DNA from: Allomuricauda sp. TY007
Lineage (GTDB): Bacteria; Bacteroidota; Bacteroidia; Flavobacteriales; Flavobacteriaceae
Assembly (NCBI RefSeq): GCF_010468565.1
Contig: NZ_WUEG01000007.1
Span: forward strand, 62,001-126,000
Length of the DNA stretch: 64,000 nt
Direction: 5' to 3'
Numbering within the stretch: the stretch's first letter is position 1; each line of letters starts with the position of its first letter. The notes beneath the pieces were generated by a model that saw nothing but the letters and a program-made list of their open reading frames with translations, was not told the DNA's origin and searched no databases. Of this stretch, positions 61,935 through 64,000 are shown piece after piece. Both the position numbers and the translations under genes were made by a program.

Positions 61935-63374
61935 TTATCGAACCAACGAAAAGTGCCGCCGAACAGATTTGGCCACTAAAATGCCCTCGTCATCACGCTC
62001 GTACTCCAAACGGAACCAGTAGTCGGAGGAAGGCATATCCCTGCCATTATAGGTTCCATCCCAACCCACATTCACATTAATTTGTTTTAAAAGTTTTCCG
62101 AAGCGGTCAAAAATATAAACCGTTGGATTTATTAATTCCTCTACGCCGTAAACCGTCCAATTGTCGTGAAACCCATCATTATTGGGCGTAAAGAATTTTG
62201 GATACCCCACCACCAAAAACTCTTCAGGTTCCGACATTCCACAACCATTTTTATCGTTAATGACCACAGTGTTTATTCCAGGGGGCACATCCCTAAAAAC
62301 AGGATCATCCTGAAATTCACCCCCATTAATGGCATATTCATAGTTGCCATCCCCCACGGGAACAATCTCCACATTGTATGGGTCGGTCTGGTCACTATTC
62401 ACAAAATCGTCGATTACCCTAACTTCATCCAGCTCTGGAGTGCCGTAAAAAGTAATCAAAACATCATCGTTATATGTTTGTCCCAAATTATTCTCAACAA
62501 TAACATAATAGCGCCCTGAATTTGGACTAGTAACAACATACTCCGTTTGACCAGGACTTGTTAGCAAGACCTCTAAATTACCGTTATCTTCTCGATCAAC
62601 AATCCAATCTACTCTACTAATATTTGGACCAAATGGAGAATTCAAAGCTGACAAAATGATATCCGGATCGCCTTCACAAGCAACAATATCAAACCCTAAA
62701 AACTCATCCCGAAGTGTACAATCCAAGGCATTGTTTTGATCCTCATCTACCGAAGTTCCGGTAAAAGTCAGCTCAAAAGATTCCGGTTCATCATCAAAAT
62801 TGGTGTTGTAGTTATTAATATAGAGGTAATAGATTTCTCCTTCCCTAACATTCAACCATTCATCATAAGTGTTCTGACTCCCCTTTACAAAGGGCGCTCC
62901 TTCTCGTCCATCTACAGGGTTTACCCCAATTCCTGTAAAACCCGTATCGTTGTATTCATAGTTGCATCGGATGGGCTGCGCACTTCCATCGCCGATTATG
63001 GTACAAAAATTTTCATTGGAAGTTTCATCAAAAGGGCCGTACAGTGCAAAATCCCACTCTGCGGTAATTGGGCTGCCGGGGTTTACGGGCAATGCTTCAA
63101 TATCAAAACCAATTTGTCCATCGACACCTGCTCTAAATACATACCATTCCGTATTGTTCTCAATATTGGCCGAGCTCACACTTCCTTTTTCCAAACAACC
63201 TGTTTGGGTGATCACCTCTGGATCAAAATCATCAATATCACCGCCGCCATCAGTAGTTCCCAAAATGGGCGCATCGGCGCAAACAGGTATGGCAGTTCTA
63301 CAATCTGGTGAGTTTTGGGCACTAACTACCTGAAATAGAAAGAAAAGGCAGATAGCACTAAATAGAGCTCTCAT
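61935..63374 (-). CDS. T9SS type B cargo protein (gliding-motility C-terminal domain)
   Basis: 479 aa. Signal MRALFSAICLFFLFQVVSAQ. The body has a beta-rich domain with PDCRTAIPVCADAPI and conserved Cys, then Ig-like repeats, and at the C-terminus the CHU_C / type B sorting domain YPKFFTPNNDGFHDNWTVYGVEELINPTVYIFDRFGKLLKQIN...GWDGTYNGRDMPSSDYWFRLEY, ending VRRHFSLVR. Exported to the cell surface by T9SS. A related gene follows upstream on the same strand. Confidence 0.92.
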   Translation of the reverse strand: MRALFSAICLFFLFQVVSAQNSPDCRTAIPVCADAPILGTTDGGGDIDDFDPEVITQTGCLEKGSVSSANIENNTEWYVFRAGVDGQIGFDIEALPVNPGSPITAEWDFALYGPFDETSNENFCTIIGDGSAQPIRCNYEYNDTGFTGIGVNPVDGREGAPFVKGSQNTYDEWLNVREGEIYYLYINNYNTNFDDEPESFELTFTGTSVDEDQNNALDCTLRDEFLGFDIVACEGDPDIILSALNSPFGPNISRVDWIVDREDNGNLEVLLTSPGQTEYVVTSPNSGRYYVIVENNLGQTYNDDVLITFYGTPELDEVRVIDDFVNSDQTDPYNVEIVPVGDGNYEYAINGGEFQDDPVFRDVPPGINTVVINDKNGCGMSEPEEFLVVGYPKFFTPNNDGFHDNWTVYGVEELINPTVYIFDRFGKLLKQINVNVGWDGTYNGRDMPSSDYWFRLEYERDDEGILVAKSVRRHFSLVR

Positions 63375-63487
63375 AGAATTTGGGGCTAGTGGTTACGCTA
63401 CTTACACCTCATATAACTCTATTAATTATCCTTTTAGTATGTATTTATGCAATAAAATTTGATGCTGATCAATAAACGGCCAGCTTG

Positions 63488-64000
63488 TTATCGGCGAAGG
63501 GAAAAATGGCTTTGTAAATACTTGGCATAAGTTCGGTTGCCATCATCATCCACATAGGATAGTTTGAACCAATAATCGGTGGATGGCAATGGCTTGCCTT
63601 GAAAACTTCCATCCCAGCCCGTATCAAACTCGTTCATCTGCTTGATGAGCTTACCATAACGATCATAAATCGTAACAATCGGCGAGTTTAAGGTAGAAAG
63701 CCCCTCTATCTGCCAAGTTTCGTTCAACACATCGCCATTGGGAGAGAAAATCGCCAAATATCCAACCACTACAATATCTTCTTCGACCTCCCCGCAACCA
63801 TAAGGGTCGCGCATTCTCACGGCATGCACGCCCGGTGGAACACCTTCAAACACATTGCTGCTCTGGTATTCGCCCCCATCTATACTGAACTCATACGCAC
63901 CATTGTTTTCCGTATTGATGGTTACTGTATTGTTAGCGCTCATATCGTCAATATCAATACTTGAAATCTGTGGCATGGTTGAAATTTCTACGGACACCGT
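63488..64000 (-). CDS. T9SS type B cargo protein, 5' end beyond window
   Basis: Only the C-terminal 170 residues are in the window; the frame stays open to base 64000. It ends in the type B sorting domain (IFSPNGDVLNETWQIEGLSTLNSPIVTIYDRYGKLIKQMN, GSFQGKPLPSTDYWFKL, HFSLRR), similar to the gene at 61935. An NNGAYEFSIDGGEYQSSNVFEGVPPG repeat precedes it, also as in that gene. The N-terminus cannot be described. Confidence 0.9.
   Translation of the reverse strand, partial: TVSVEISTMPQISSIDIDDMSANNTVTINTENNGAYEFSIDGGEYQSSNVFEGVPPGVHAVRMRDPYGCGEVEEDIVVVGYLAIFSPNGDVLNETWQIEGLSTLNSPIVTIYDRYGKLIKQMNEFDTGWDGSFQGKPLPSTDYWFKLSYVDDDGNRTYAKYLQSHFSLRR

Noticed and set aside
1..64000. CRISPR array, prophage or transposon
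   Set aside because: No regularly spaced repeats, transposase, integrase or phage structural gene was seen on either strand.

Overview
The window comes from a marine-type member of the Bacteroidota, most likely the family Flavobacteriaceae (a Muricauda/Flagellimonas-like organism is possible but not proven here). The basis is: TAnnTTTG-type -7 promoter boxes, two type B T9SS/gliding C-terminal domain proteins, DUF4249 + TonB-receptor operons, many SPII lipoproteins, and the folP / DUF1599 / DoxX / tpiA / prmA / clpS block typical of this phylum. No rRNA, CRISPR array, transposase or prophage is visible.

Layout. 0.2-6.4 kb: a sulfatase, a formylglycine-generating enzyme, an AraC regulator and an outer-membrane receptor. 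6.7-9.8 kb: a MacAB-like HlyD/permease/ATPase export operon. 9.7-34.2 kb: a dense stress/low-energy island with two universal stress proteins, Hsp20, a hybrid PAS-LOV-GAF histidine kinase with a receiver-CRP response regulator, a class II ribonucleotide reductase, a hydrolase + phosphoribosyltransferase pair, archease, a methyltransferase, dodecin, PEP synthase, DUF302, a zinc ribbon protein, SDR, WG-repeat protein, two DUF2267 proteins, two PepSY-like secreted proteins and a HemG-like flavodoxin. An Mla-type lipid transport operon (15.4-18.1 kb) sits inside it. 34.5-42.2 kb: a TonB receptor operon with tandemly duplicated DUF4249 lipoproteins. 42.4-57.0 kb: housekeeping genes (clpS, prmA, tpiA, folP, cdaA, an ABC exporter, truA, rho, rpsT), interrupted by a small S23/four-helix-bundle gene flanked by inverted repeats. 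57.0-64.0 kb: two tRNA-Glu, proS, a Trp/Gly- and Ser/Arg-rich lipoprotein, a FadL-like porin and two T9SS cargo proteins, the last cut by the window edge.

Main discovery. In the island I found 13 copies of one composite promoter: a palindrome TGAYNNNNRTCA, exactly 23 bases, then a TAnnTTTG-like -7 box. Every copy lies between genes and points at an island gene or operon, including the kinase/regulator operon itself. The spacing puts the palindrome centre near -41.5, the class II position of CRP/FNR activators. The receiver-CRP protein encoded in the island carries the Glu...Arg recognition-helix pair expected to read a TGA/TCA palindrome, has no cysteine (so no FNR Fe-S cluster) and lacks the cAMP-phosphate Arg. 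Its partner kinase carries a LOV photosensor signature (NCxFLQ plus the two Asn and the Gln). I infer a light- or redox-sensing two-component system that switches on a dormancy-like regulon whose content parallels the DosR regulon of Mycobacterium tuberculosis. One promoter copy points at a stretch with no good ORF that ends in a strong hairpin, a candidate small RNA.
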